Assembly: GCF_028476545.1 (NCBI RefSeq)
Contig: NW_026732528.1
Location: 1-64,000, forward strand
Source: Physella acuta
Lineage: Eukaryota; Mollusca; Gastropoda; Physidae
Direction of reading: 5' to 3'
Length of the DNA stretch: 64,000 bases
Position numbers and translations under genes: made by a program. Positions 42,471 to 56,506 of the stretch are shown piece by piece (within the stretch, counting starts at the first letter, position 1; each line of letters opens with the position of its first letter). The notes under the pieces are model-generated. The model did no database searches, was not told the DNA's origin, and saw only the letters and a program-made list of their open reading frames with translations.

Positions 42471-45400
42471 ATTTATTTGACAAATGTTCAGGACTGATAA
42501 AATGTATTATAGATATTTACACAATTGTAATAATTAAAATCTATTTCTTCACGTACATTACATAGCAAGAATCAAAAGACATTCACAGAGTCAGGCAGGC
42601 ACAGATCCACTACACAGACAGACACACTGCCAAGTTAATGAGAATAAAAACACCACCCTAACCAGCTGACCAGAATCTGCACTGATGGGGTGGCTATGTG
42701 TAACAAACATGATATGAGAATAAATAAAAATAAATGATAAAAATATTTAGTGCATGACGAGTGAACGAACCACATTTAAAAGCAAAATTCAAATCTCCAG
42801 TGCATAAAAGACATGAATATCAATGTCTAAACTGCAACATAAGCCCACATTTCATTTAATGCTACAATTTAGCCATTTTAATCAATGAAAAAAAAATTAG
42901 CATATTCAGTATTTATGAAAATAACAAAATGTTTAATGGTAAGACTGCAACAGATTGCTCACACACAAAACAACTTGTTAACCGCAGATGGTGGACTTGT
43001 TTTTACAAACCCCTAGAAGGAAATCTGACAAAAATACACCCGTACAATTCTTTAATCAACAATTCTAACTTTTAATTCAAACGGGTTAGATGGAAGGCAT
43101 GTTTAAAGCTAGCTAAAAACTTAAACTTGGAGCATCCAGGACTTTGTTTTTACACTGTTACATTTTGATCATTGGGGAAAAAATTTGTTTTAAAGGAAAA
43201 AAAAATATGTACAGAGATGAGATCAATAGGAACCAAATTTGGACTGGCTTTTACTTCACCTATGCCATTCTAAGCCTTAACCAAAAGAATCTGACACTTT
43301 TACTTCACCTATGCCATCCTAAGCCTTAACCAAAAGAATCTGACACTTTTACTTCACCTATGCCATCCTAAGCCTTAACCAAAAGAATCTGACACTTTTA
43401 CTTCACCTAAAACCATTCTATGACACTGACAAACAAATTAGAACTGTAAATTCAGGGGAGGCTAGTGAAGACAGTGGGAGCCAATATTCAGATGACCAAG
43501 TACTTCACCTGTACAGTGCATATGCAGTACATCTAAAAATGTACTCTATAGCTAACACTTTAAGTTTGCAGACAGTAAAGTAAACCTTAAACAAACTTTT
43601 AATACTAGGACAAACCTGAATGCATGGGACATATGGCAGATGAGAAATTTATTCATTTTATTAATTGCATGTCATGGGTAAAAAAAAAAACTAATACTTT
43701 AGCAAATTAGAAAAAAATTAAATAGTCTATCGAGCACAGCCAAATTTGCATACTAGACAACAAGACATTAAAAGATGTATTACACATCAGATCTTGGTAG
43801 CGATTGTACCTAGTTGGAAGGTTACAGCCACAAATTTTTGTTCAATTATTTCATATTTAATAATTTCATTGCTTACTTGAGTGCAGATAATATTGATAAA
43901 AATGTTAAATTGGCATTTGAAATTTACAAAATAGTTTCAGCCATTCTTTTTCAACCCACCATAAGCATCATTAAAAAAAATTTCAGATATTTTATTCTTT
44001 GACAAAAACAAAATGAAGAAAGACCAACGTTTTGTCTTCTTTTAACATAAAACTTTAAGTACAATAATAACAAAATTAACTGGTTATGTTGTGACTAAAC
44101 TCATTTCTAAATTTTAAACACTGCATTGGATTTTTCATGACTTTTAACAGAAACAAAACAGCATTATTTGAAAGAAAATATATTTTAAAGATTGCAGCTC
44201 AATGCAGTATTAATAAAAAAAAATTCTATTAGAATAATATCCATTCAGACAGTTTAGTTTATTCTAGCGCCATATTAATACTCAATGTCTAGTTTTTTAA
44301 TGCTGATATTTTTAATCATTGGGATGTAATTTAAACTTTTTTTTTTTTTACCTCTAAATAATTAATTTTAGACAAATTTCTATTCAAAAGGACCTCAACT
44401 TTTAAAAACCTGCCCTTTTTCTTTTTTCTTAATCCTGATATTTGTAAAGCATGATTACCATTAAAAAAAACTGAATACACATAATATCAAAGTGACCTTG
44501 CCCTTTAGAGCACCTGATGCCTCATCCACTGACAAATGAAAACAATATCGTATTATTGCAGTAGACCACGTCCAACTGTTTGTAACTATTTTCCTTCCAG
44601 TCATGCCAAAGTATGCTCAGTTCAGAGGTAAGACATGAAGAAAGACATGGATAACAGAATTCAAGGTTAGAGCTTCTAAAATCAAATCAAACGCATGAGA
44701 AAGCCATAGGCTATTGACAAGGCACACTGCAGTAGTTCATCAATTATGTATATCCTAACCCCATCTCATTAATTAATATTAACCAGAATCTTATCCCTAG
44801 CCATCAGGACTGAATACCTAGCCAATCAGAATGCAGCATGGAAGTAGCCTAAGCTCCCCAAACTAGTATGTATCACAGATATTTGTAATATAAACACCAC
44901 AGTTTCTTCCACCCTCTCAAAAATTGATCATTACATTGTTGCAATATTTAAAACCTGTAAAATCAAAATAAAAAAAAATACATGGACTGTAAACATTGAT
45001 TTCTGCTATATATAATCACTAACACAGACACATTAAAACCTTGATTGTAAAAGACGAGCTAAGTATTGCTTCCTGATACAAGAATAATACAACTGTTACA
45101 TTGGCTCGTTTTAAGCCAGCTCTAGATGTTAATACTAAACCATAAAGTTATCTGTCCTTGGATATTATAGACAGGACACCAAACCTATTCAAACATTTCC
45201 ATTATAACATTAATTATAAACAAAATGTAAATAAATTAAATACAAATTTTAAAAAGTGAACAAGTTCCCTGTGCAATACAGCCTAACACCAAAGTGAAGC
45301 CTGCTACAGCCTAACACCAAAGTGAAGCCTGCAAATGCTTTGGTCTATTCAAACAGTTAGCCATTTTGTTTTTTTAAATTTTGAAAGGGACGTAATCCAA

Positions 45401-46639
45401 TATACAGTGTGAAGCTCTGGTCATACAATGGAATGAGAAATTTTAAAGTTTTCACCATCATGCCATTCATACCGCAGCATACATTAAGTCATACATGAGG
45501 TGTTGTAACAGGACATGCCATTCATACCCCAACATACAGTTATACCGCAGATGAAATCTTGCCTTGTTGGACTCCGGCTGTAATAATCCAGTAAGTAGCA
45601 AAGAAAAACTAAGTGACTCAATTTTTCATCAGTGGCTTCATTCAACCCAATAAAGAAATTTTTTTTTACTGCTGCAGAAAGTTGCGATGTATGAATCTCA
45701 GCACCACACTTATCCTAGAGGCCTAACGTGTTCACGCCACCTTTTGCTGCCTACGTCATTGCTGCGTTTAACTAACTGCAACGCTGAATGATGGGAGGTG
45801 GGGGAACTCGCAGCCAATTGAAAAAAATGAAAATCACAGCTTGTTGAAATATCTTTTTTAAAATACACCACTGTCATTTAAGATTTTTGCTGATATACAA
45901 ATGTGTATATTCTAACTTGGGAATATCATTACTATGAATATTGTAGCCTTATTATGAGCTTACAACTAGGCTCTGAATTCTATCACTACTGTGGAAATCA
46001 GTAATTAAGAGGTACCCAGTTTGTGTATATTTACTATTTTAACAAGACCCATTACACTATTTTAACAAGATCCATTATGCTTTGCCAGACTGATGATAAG
46101 CTCCAAGTCAGAAAATTTCTAGTTAAAGCATATCCAAAATAACTACACTGGAATCTCAATGAGTGGCTCGCTTCCAGTGGGATCTTCACTGGAACCTTCC
46201 TTATGCCATTTCTAATAGGTTCAATAACATTCTTATTCACAATAACATTCACTCCGAGGACATTTTACAAAAATATTTCCTTAAAAATTGAACAAGTGTA
46301 GATTATTACTATAAGATACATAACAAACATAAAAAGTAAACATAGTTAAGGTAGTATTCAATTCAGCTTCACTATTAACTACCCATAATTATTCCAAATA
46401 GCAGCACATTGTGGGCCCGTTCTCAGTACAAGTGGATGAGCAATCAAAGGAGATATTAATCCTACACAACAGTGAAAGTAATCCAATCCAGCCTCAGCAT
46501 CAAGGCCCGAAAACATGGAGTCACTATCATGAAAATAGCAACAAAGAGAGAAAACTGTAAACAACACATACATCCTGCGCTGGCAGCTGCTGCAAGCAAA
46601 CTCAGCCAGTTGAATAGGTCAAAGTTGAATAGGTCAAGA
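42471..46639 (-). other. Probable long 3' UTR of the MXD gene
   Basis: No exon-like sequence is visible between the MXD stop and the big minisatellite. Several AATAAA signals are present on the - strand (tttatt on the given strand), the last at 42471-42476. A 49-bp tandem repeat lies at 43250-43410. A 4-kb UTR is plausible for a regulator of this type, but the true end may be earlier. Confidence 0.4.
43250..43410. repeat. 49-bp minisatellite, three copies plus a partial
   Basis: The unit ttacttcacctatgccatcc plus taagccttaaccaaaagaatctgac steps by 49 bp (43252, 43301, 43350 and 43399) with almost no divergence. Confidence 0.93.
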
Positions 46640-49600
46640 TCAAAGATTTGTTGACAGGCCGCTGGACACACCAGAGTCATCAGAAAAGTTGTTACTATAG
46701 CGACGGCAGTCCCCGCTGCCATCGCTACCCAGACTCTCCACGCTGCAGCGATCGTCACTGTCGCTTTGGAAGCCGCCGATAATGTCAATCTCATCTGAGG
46801 GTTAAGAAAATAAAAAATACAGTAAGAAAATTGTTTGAATTAGTTGCAAACATACAAGACAATAATAATTGAACCCCACACTTGCATGCATGCAGTTAAA
46901 ATTTTAATATCAACCATTACTTTTATAGTTTAACAGCGAAATCAATTTAGAACTATTAAATGAGAAACTCAAAAAATAAAAATTGAAATAGTTTCATTGG
47001 ATAATAATTAAGTTACATGTTTTTGTATTTCACACTTAACTATTAGTCGAAAATAAGTTCATTTACATAATGTTGATAATTGAGGCCCCAACTATATGCC
47101 CAGGACAGACCCCCCCCCCCCCCCCCCAGTGTAGTGATGGTGTAGTTTTTAACCACTAAATATAACCAAAGGAAAATTTAGCAGTCTCTTACCAGACTCT
47201 TCAGATTTTATAGACGAGGTAGATGACAAGGATGATGACGATGAATTAGTTGATGTACTACATTCACTTATGCTTCGCTCCTGGCGAACACGATATAAGC
47301 TGTGGTTATTTACTTGATGCAAATGATCTAATCTTCTACGAAGAAGTCGATTTTCTCGTTCTAACTGATCTCTCATAAGCAACGCCTTCCTCTCTTTTTC
47401 TTCTAAATTCTGAAAAAACAAAAACAAAACTGATAAAACTTTTGGGTAGTGAACAGAACTGTAGCAGTAACATTGTGATATTCATGTTCTCCAACAACTA
47501 ACACAATTCCATATTGCGATTCAGTTATTCTTCAACCCAACACATCTCTTGTTAGTACAGACTAATAAGTTGGCCACGCCCACTACAAGTAAAACACTCG
47601 TGATTTAAACCCTCAAAATTTAAAACTGAATAAAAATAATTACAAATTTCTGAATATGCAAAGAAAAAACAACTAGGAACAAGTTGTAGGAGAACAATGA
47701 AACAAAAATAACTGCATGTTCTTTATTTGTGGTAATTATCTAACCCTAACAATGGAACTTTGTTGAAGATAAGTACCACATGTTTTCAAAACAAAAATTC
47801 TAATTCAACAAATAAAAATACCTATTTAATTAATTTAAAAATTCTAATAATATAATGCAGGATTTTATTTAGCAAAGCATTACAACAAATATAAGCTTTA
47901 TTTCCAAATCAATGTTAACAGACTTAGCAGTATAAAATGCAGTGGACTGACCTTTATGAAAGACCTAGCTTTTGTTAAGAGACCTAGTGTGGTGTGGCGA
48001 GAAGAATCCACACCAAGTGGCACAAGGTCCTTTAACCTCTCCAAGCAATGTCTTAGGTGAGCTCTCCTGTAAGAACAAAAATCAATCCATTTAAAATAAA
48101 ATCAACCTATAAAGTTATGTTCAATAAACATTTGAAGAACAACTAATTATTACAGTGCCTACAACAAGGCGAGGCATCTTTATAAAGTCCAATTTTTTTC
48201 CTACAATGATGATAGTTGCTATAGAGCTACGGGTTTTTATTAGATATAAGTCCAGTGACATTTAAAAAAAAAACGAGCGGGTTTTTTTTTTTAAAAAAAA
48301 AAGGTCACTTAAGGGCAACCAAGGCTTGCCTCTGGCCTTATATGACCTATGTTTAAATCAAACAATACAGATTTAATGTAAACAGTTTCCTCCCCTTGAT
48401 TGATAGCTCCAAGAAGAATTAGCAGTAAAAATTTAACTCTAATTATGATTTTTGGTTAACTAAAAAATTGCTTAAAATCATTAACGAGTGTTCACAACTC
48501 CCCCCTCCCCACCTCTGCAATACCAAACAGTTGGGACGAGGCCTGCAGTTGGCATGTAGGTCAAGGTTGCGGCTATTCAACCTCAACAACAAACCTCGCC
48601 CCGCAACGACCTGCTGCCAGTTATCCCAGCAAGCTGCTACCTAATAAACCAGCACATTACTTTGTAGCCACCGCCAGCTTTTTAAATACTATATTAACAT
48701 CAACAACCATCGGTGGCTGCTAAGTTATTTAACTTTGTGCATTAGCGTCTTGTTACTCTAGTAGTACGACCCGTTTTAAAAATACAATGAGATTGAACAT
48801 GTATAAAAAAAGCTAGTATTAAAATAATGAATTATTACACTTTAAATTCTTTGAACACTTTAAATTGACCTCTCGTCATTTATGTTCAAAAATTCTACAA
48901 TGAGTAAAGCATTTGATTTACATAAGGCGTTTCGATTAGTGACTGCGGGTCGGATTATAATAGCATATTCGAAATAGTTTTCTTAGCCATTTAGGCCAAA
49001 TCTTTTCAGGACAATTATTCTAAACCCACGGAATTGCTTTTTTATCGATTGTGTCGAGAGTAGAATCTATATAGATTTAAATGAATACTGTTGATATATT
49101 TTCTTCTTAGGCTATAAGCGCAGTGTTTATTTTTTTACAGAAATACATTGAAAGATAGTCGCTAGGCCTTGTCAGGATGGGCCTAGCGTATTTCTCTGCG
49201 CATGCCCAATACTCGTTGTTGTTAAGAGCTAAAAATAGAACATCAACATTCCTATAAAAACGAAACTCCCACCTTATTCCTTACCCCGAAATATATATAA
49301 AAAAGCAGTTTTCACTTACTTTAATGAAGCAATAGGTATAAAGGTTAAACAAAGTTTTGTTTACACGGTTATAAAAATAGCCTGAGTATACTACTTTGAG
49401 GGGTGTGGGCCTGTTGGTACGATTCCGATTGTTAGTGTTAGGCTAACAACATAGGGCGTAGGATTTTTAAAGCTAGGTCTAGCTGATTTGTAACCGTTAG
49501 CGTTTTTTCCTAACGCGTATAGATCTAGATTATTATTAAATTTAATACTTGTATTTAATGAGCAACCAGATTTTCCCCCCAAAGATTTTAAAATCGTTAT

Positions 49601-50833
49601 AAATAAGCTGGTAGCTTGCTGATAATGATTATTATAAACAAAAACAATACTAAATTCTAGCTACATTAAAGAAAATTATTATGAATTCATAAGTCACATT
49701 CACAAAAGTTATCATAAGCCTACACCACACACATATCCAAATAAATCCTTATGAAATATGTGAATGTAGCATCTCCAAGCAACAATAATACTACCAAACC
49801 AGCTTAAAATTGTTAACATTAGGTAGATCTATGATTAGGCTACATGTTACAGGATATAATATAACTTACCTGTTTTTTTCCAATTCGTTATGTGTAGATC
49901 TGTGAAATATACATAGAAATATGATGTCAATATTAGTCAAACAAATGGTTTTATTTTAAAGTTTATCAATGTCATTTTTGCTAAAAAGAATTGGGTCCAG
50001 ATTAATCCTAAATGACAAATGTCAAATGACACGTAGATCTAGTTCGTGTGTTCTGTACAAGTTCCCTACCTGTTGCCCTGTGTCTTTTTGGATTTCGATC
50101 TCCTTTTTGAAGGATTGTAACTAAATTCATCTGGCATAGGTAGCGTTGAAGCATAGCCATGCTCGGCTTCTGTAATTTTACAGAGTGAAATAAATTAGGC
50201 TTAGCCTAGCCAGGCCCTGGGATAAACAAGTTTACTAGAATCTAGATCGAATCTATATTTTGGTACGATTCTTCCTGCTTTATAAAAGGCCATTTTGACG
50301 TCATTGTGTTAAACTTTAACCAACAGACGCAAGAAGACAAGTTTCACCTAGACTCTACATTTAATTGATTACATTTAGAAGGCAGTGTCGCAAAAAGTTC
50401 TTGATTCTAGATTTTCAACCTACGCCCTACAAGATCTAGAATCTATTCTAGAAATCTAGATCTAGATCTACACTCAGTCACTTCACTACAGAGAGTATGA
50501 TTCAACGAACACAAAGACACCTAATCTAGATCTAGATCTATAATCAACTCGACTGAATCCACAGAAAGAGCTCATTTTAAATTATATCTAAGGAGTTAAA
50601 TATTGAAAAACTTCCTCGCGATCAAGACTTAGGTAATAACACATAACTTTACAACACACAAAGGTCTATTCTATTTCACACGTACTAAAAATAGTTGGAA
50701 GTTAAAATGTAAACACTGGCAAAAAAATTGCAATCAGAAAAAGTAGATCTAGGAATCTAGTTGCCCGTACTGTACCTCTATCTCTTCTTTCAATAAATTC
50801 TGCTGCCTGTAGAAGTTGCTCAATACTGTGCAT
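46640..50833 (-). CDS. MAD/MXD-family bHLH-leucine zipper repressor (6 coding exons)
   Basis: Exons in transcription order: 50833-50776, 50169-50070, 49899-49870, 48066-47952, 47409-47193, 46794-46640. Lengths 58, 100, 30, 115, 217 and 155 nt sum to 675 nt, 224 residues, all GT-AG. Residues 1-35 ([20 protein letters not shown], then [10 protein letters not shown]) are the SIN3-interaction helix. Residues 53-101 are the basic region and HLH, with H56, E60 and R64 in the E-box-reading positions and N-R-R-A-H-L-R following. A leucine zipper ([20 protein letters not shown]) continues to about 130, then a Ser-rich acidic tail. MXD proteins pair with MAX on CACGTG sites and recruit SIN3/HDAC to oppose MYC. 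The 30-nt exon carries most of the basic region, as in vertebrate MXD genes. It could be called MXI1/MXD4-like; invertebrates usually have one such gene. Confidence 0.95.
50402..50541. repeat. TCTAGATC motif cluster in MXD intron 1
   Basis: Repeated atctagatctagat and tctagaa words, with further isolated copies near 50240 and 50035. It is the third cluster of this type in the window and lies within 450 bp of the MXD start codon. Confidence 0.65.
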
Positions 50834-51420
50834 GATTGATTTTAATTAAGTAAAAGTTATTCGCGTTGAGAATCTCACAACTCTTTAGAAAGTGGTATCC
50901 TCTCTCCTTATCAGACTTGAACCCTACTAACTCACGTTATGTTGAGGTAGGCTAAATGAAAAGGAAACAACCAGGCTGCAAATGTTTACAAGCTCAGAAG
51001 CATTTGATTGGTTTTCTGGAACGGGAACAGCCAATGGCTGAGCTCGTTTTATCTCGCAAGGGAAAGAATCAGAAATTGATGCGGGTAGTAGAATGCGGGA
51101 GAGGGAGGTGACGTAGTCTTCGCTACTTCGCACGAGCTGAATGGCGAGTTGCTGTGGTGGTTTGCAGCAGGTAACACGAACACGCAACAAAATGCACTTC
51201 TCGTTAAAAGACACGAAACAACACAATGATGGTGTGTTTTAACATTCACAACAACATTTACTATAGTAATTTTGAAACTAACAACCCAAGTAACTTATTT
51301 TTTAGGACAAGAGGATTTGTTTACAAACAGCAACCATCTTTTTCATACGTAAACAGATCGTGACGATGGGCAAATCAATGCTTGCGGATTTTTTAGTTGC
51401 TGACATGGCGGATATCGATT
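50834..51420 (-). promoter_or_regulatory. Likely MXD promoter region
   Basis: The sequence upstream of the MXD start is richer in G+C and CG steps than its surroundings (about 50960-51200), and an ATGGCGG word (YY1-like) lies at 51405-51411. No TATA box at a convincing place and no CACGTG within 600 bp were seen. The transcription start is unknown. Confidence 0.35.
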
Positions 51421-53773
51421 GACATGAGTGATGTGTACACATACAATTACTTGACACAGTATTCATCTACTGAATTAACACCAATGAGTTGTTTACTAAT
51501 GCTAGACGTTAGCTAAATGCTTAGATTATAGAAAGTAATAGAACTACTTTTTACTTATTTTATTAAAAGCCTAAACCTGCGTCCTTTATTTAACCAAAAT
51601 ATCTGCAGGCCTACGTATAGGGAGCGAGTTCTGAAAAAAAAACAAAAAACAACAAGCAACGATCTAAAGCCTGCACTTTAACTAGCCACAGGGTGGCTAG
51701 GCCTAACGTTGGCTGCATTCTGTAACAGTAGGCATACAATCTGCATTGCGTCCTGCCAATGTAAACATTACGTAGCTTGTGCTGTGCGCTAGATATGGAT
51801 AACAGAGCCAGCCCTTTCCCTTCCCCCTTCATACGAGTCTTACTTCTGCTTCGACACACAGACATACATACATACATATAGTGTGTGTGTGCCTGTATGT
51901 GGGAATAAATGTACACATGACTAGGTGTTGGCCCTTCAGGCCTGCCACATAAGCGAGACACACACACGCACACAATGACACACACACTCAAGTTGGACTT
52001 GCCCTATAAACACGGTTGTTCGTTTCTATTCGGTGTCGCAACGACACATAAGTGAATTTCTTCACGTGTCAGTCATGTGGAGTTACACTGGTGTGTCTGT
52101 CATGTGGCGCGACACACTGGTGTGTCAGAAATGCGACACTACACTTTACTAGAGCATCATTTGTCTGGTTGTAACATTAGTTGTACCCCCCCCCCCCCCC
52201 CCCACCCACCAGACTGATGGCGTACTATCGACACACCTACCTCAGTATCTGATGTACTAAAACGTGACCTGACGTGACATAGCCTATGGAGAGATGAGGG
52301 ATTCAAGTTTTTAAAATAGCAATGTTTATTCTTGTGTTGTATACCATAGTTTAACTGAATGAAGCAATGATGTTTTGAAGGATTGAGTAATGATTTTTAA
52401 AAGGAATGAAGTAAGGATTATAAGCGGTGATTGTTTAGGGCTGTTTAGAGTTTAAGCAAATATAGAGCGATGATTGTGTTGAGCTGTGCTCGGTAACTGA
52501 ACGAGTGAAGCAACTGGATTGACCTAAATGAAAGCACATCTAATTATAGCTGGCCATCCATAACGAGGCCATTAGAGTGACAAACACACATCAGTGACGT
52601 TGTATGTATCGGCCTATGGGAGCTGGGCCCTCCCCCTTCCATGGGATCATAAAGACAACGCTGGGAGCTGTTCACTGCTGATAACGGCTCCCATTACCAT
52701 TCGTGATGAATACAGCTTTGTGTTTGCAAGAACACAGAGCACCGCGTTAATAAAGCTAGTGACTTCTATATCACAGACATTCACAGATGTAATGTTTACA
52801 ACCCTACGAGTATCAACACAGTTTATTTATATATGCTGTGAATATTGCATGGTATTGTTGTATTTCTCATTAGCTTATATTATTTTTCTCCAGTGTAAAT
52901 AAACATTGGTCTATTACGGCAATATAATTGGCAAACATTTTCTGTTTCATCTTGTGATTCCGATATTTTGAGTTGTAAACGTACGACATTGAAGCAAGTG
53001 TGAGCTGAGACCGTTAATTAAAGTGTAGTGGCTCACAAGGAACGCGCCTTGAATGTTTGAAACTCTCCCGCCTGCCCCGCTTCTTGCTTTGTCTTGCGGC
53101 GGGAGGGGGGTGGGTGAGACGTGGGGTCAAGTGTTCAGCTTTTACTCAACGTTTACATTCGGGTTTCTGGAGAGAAAAAAAAAACTGGAGCGACGCCATG
53201 AAATATTTGTCATGGTTCAGTGAGTGAGTTGTCTAGTTCGTGTATTAAAATATTGGTCATGGTTCAGTGAGCATGTTCTCTGGTTCACTTGTAAACGCCC
53301 AGTCACGTGACAAAGCCTGGCTCCTGGTTAGTAAGTCCGGTAGATAAGGCTGCCCGTTAACCTAACTGTCCTCAGCAGGTCATTCCATCCAGTCAGACTG
53401 ACCGCATTCTTGTTGCTTGCCCCGAACGGCCGGCCACTTGACCCGTGTCTAGTGACCTTTTGGTCAGCTGTTCAGGGCAGTGACCCCAGCTCGTTAAATT
53501 AGTCATGCCTGTCTTGGCTATCGCGCAATCTACCTGCCCCCCCCCCTCCCCCTGGCTGTACCGTTACCGCTGACCCGAGGCGGCATTATCAGAGGGAGAA
53601 ACGTGATAAGACATTGGACTGACCATCGGCCTTAGTAGGTATTAGATCTATGTTGAGTACTTGAAGATATTTCATTGGGATGCAAGCAGTAACGCACTCC
53701 AAAGACGCAAAAGCACATGTACATTTATACATGAGTATAGGATTAAAACGTATTTAAACGATAGGTTTATATA

Positions 53774-53777
<4 letters not shown>

Positions 53778-53848
<71 letters not shown>
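53778..53848. repeat. (TA)n microsatellite
   Basis: A run of about 35 TA dinucleotides, followed by a shorter TA block and a (TG)n tail to about 53888. Open frames of alternating Tyr-Ile on both strands derive from it. Confidence 0.95.
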
Positions 53849-53852
<4 letters not shown>

Positions 53853-56306
53853 TATATATATATATACGTGTGTATGTGTGTGTGTGTAAGTATGTATACA
53901 CGGTAGGAGACACAACACATACACGCAACACACTAGTTTCTTGGACCAATTCTAGCAGTGATTATTTGTTGTGTAAAGGTTACATGATAATGCTTTAATT
54001 TCTCCTTGACATTTAAAACAGGCCTCTCTCTCAGCCGGCTCTGGAATGATCGAGAACAAAAGAGCCACAGGTAGGAGGTCACCTCTCTGGCCATCCGGCT
54101 AACGTAAGCAAGTCTCGAGTCTATGTGTGCTAAATTTGGCGATGATGGATTGAAGCGGTGTTCTCACGTTGAGCTGACAGGGGTTCTGGTGCTGACGCTG
54201 AACTTTGGCAGCAGAACACTAGGTCTTGTGTTGTTGCTAGTGCAGTACAGATTGAGGATCATCGATCAAGAGATATGGTATTGATTGATTTAGGCTCGAG
54301 GCCATGTTTAAATCTGGTGCTGATTCCGACACCACCGTGTAGGCCTATCTGCATGGCGTGTTTCTCGAGATAAATAATTGTCTAGTAAAATACCAAGCTT
54401 TATCTATGTGTTGGCTCGTCCTTGGGTTTAGTGGTGATTTAGTCTGTTTGTTTGTTTGTTCGTCTTCTTGCTAGCTCACTATTTTAGTAACTTGGTAAAC
54501 CTTTGTTAGTCTTTATTTTCGTCCTTAAGTTCCCTCGCAATTTTATTGAATGTTTTATTATACATTTGTATATTTGTCCTTAGGTTAAAAGGGTGTTGTC
54601 ACATTCTATATCACAAATAACGGGTTTATCATTTAGTTATATTGTGTTATATTGTGTTATATGTTAAATAAGACTCTTAGAGGTGATTAAATCCAGCGAA
54701 AACTTTTATTGATGGTTTAGTTAACTTACAGTGATTGGTTATGCCGTAGACAACATTGTCACCATTAATTAATGGTTCCTGTCACCAGCTACCCATAGGG
54801 TAGTGTCACCTTTAATGGCCCAGTTCACCAGTTATCCCTTCACGACTGTCACCACCACTACACGTGTTTCACCACGCACTACTACATGTATCACCATTAC
54901 ATACACATGTCACCAGTCATCGTTTCAAAGGCCAGTGTCACCAATCACCACTGCACTCCTGTATCACCATTACATACATGTGTCACCAGTCCCCATCACA
55001 ACAGCCAGTGTAGCCACTACCACCAACCCACTACTTACAATGTATGACTATATTTATCGAAAACATGAAAAAGAAACGACCACATATTTCACACATGAAA
55101 TCAATCACTTGTATTGATTAGCCCTCCCCCACGGGTGACATTATTGATCAGGGACATACGTATCGATACCAAATTACATTTTTGCAAATTATAATTACTC
55201 TTGCCAGATTTTTAGACGCAAAGTTTCAAAAATATATCTGTTGTGGACAGCCCCCCCCACCCCCGGAGAGATCCCTGAAAGAAACTCCGGACAGCATTAA
55301 ATGTCGTATTGACAGTACATACATCTATTACTTGATGACCAACCATATGGTATCCACTTAAATGGCCTGTATTCTTTTTATTACTGACCAACAGATGACC
55401 CCCAACTGACCAGAAACAGACTGTATTACTTTGACTATGAAACAGGTTCTAAACCCCTACCAATATAAACGAGCCTAATTAGTTTGACGTGCTGTATGTC
55501 TACCCGAGGCCTTAGCAGGGCTATTAATTAGAGACCATACCTCCACATAAAAGATCGCACCAACTCGCACTCTCGTCCGTCATTTTAAAGCACAATAAAA
55601 ACGGTTAACTGTTTGTATACACGGCTATTTTTAGACGTCTATTTTTGGGGCTGACACTGGTTTGTCACGTTGCTTGTTGCAACAAGTTCAGAATTTGAAC
55701 AACTCCCTTCCCGCTTGGCTAACTGTCGGTCGTGGCCACGGCCATGTATGTCAGCAGACGTGGATTGGGACACAGCGTAGGCTATGTTTGCAGACGTGGA
55801 GAATTCACATGCCGTTTTCAAAATAAAACTTACTACGTTATTTATAATTTATAGGGAAAGGAGGAGGGGGGTGGTAAACACTTCAAAGGGAGGTAACTGT
55901 AGACTTATGACGTGTCAAAGAGTTAAATAACCAAGTTTGAATAGAAGACTGATATTTAAATATCTCAGCTGTGTTATGCGTGAAAGAGACTTCTCGCATA
56001 AAAGCTGAACTTAAAAGGTCTTCACACGTGTTGTATTTTCATCTGTAGCAACCCGCTCGGCGTAAACATAAAAACTGTACCGGGAATAACCTACGGATTT
56101 AAAAATAAAACTTGACATAAGGTAGTCGGTTTAGTGATGGTTGGGAAATTATAATTTCTGCGCGCGGAGAATTAAAGTCTTGCACTGTGTGATCTTGGCA
56201 GGGGTGTGAGTGCCTTACGTCAGTACTTTACTCACGGAAGTTTGGTGTGTACCGATAAACACGTTCTACAAAACCATACACATCCTTACATATCCTTTTA
56301 CATATC

Positions 56307-56309
<3 letters not shown>

Positions 56310-56395
<86 letters not shown>

Positions 56396-56415
56396 CCTAT
56401 ATATATATATATAGG

Positions 56416-56504
<89 letters not shown>
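56310..56504. repeat. Long interrupted (TA)n microsatellite
   Basis: About 95 TA dinucleotides, broken by two taggccta islands (near 56393 and 56413). The sequence is almost perfectly self-complementary, and true length in the genome may differ. Confidence 0.95.

Positions 56505-56506
<2 letters not shown>

Noticed and set aside
46462-46794. 110-residue - strand frame overlapping the last MXD exon
   Set aside because: Out of phase with the conserved MXD reading; the exon 6 frame DEIDIIGG...STNL joins correctly to exon 5 and explains the sequence.
52594-52902. 102-residue + strand frame
   Set aside because: No domain, no splice context, and AT-rich hydrophobic composition expected by chance.
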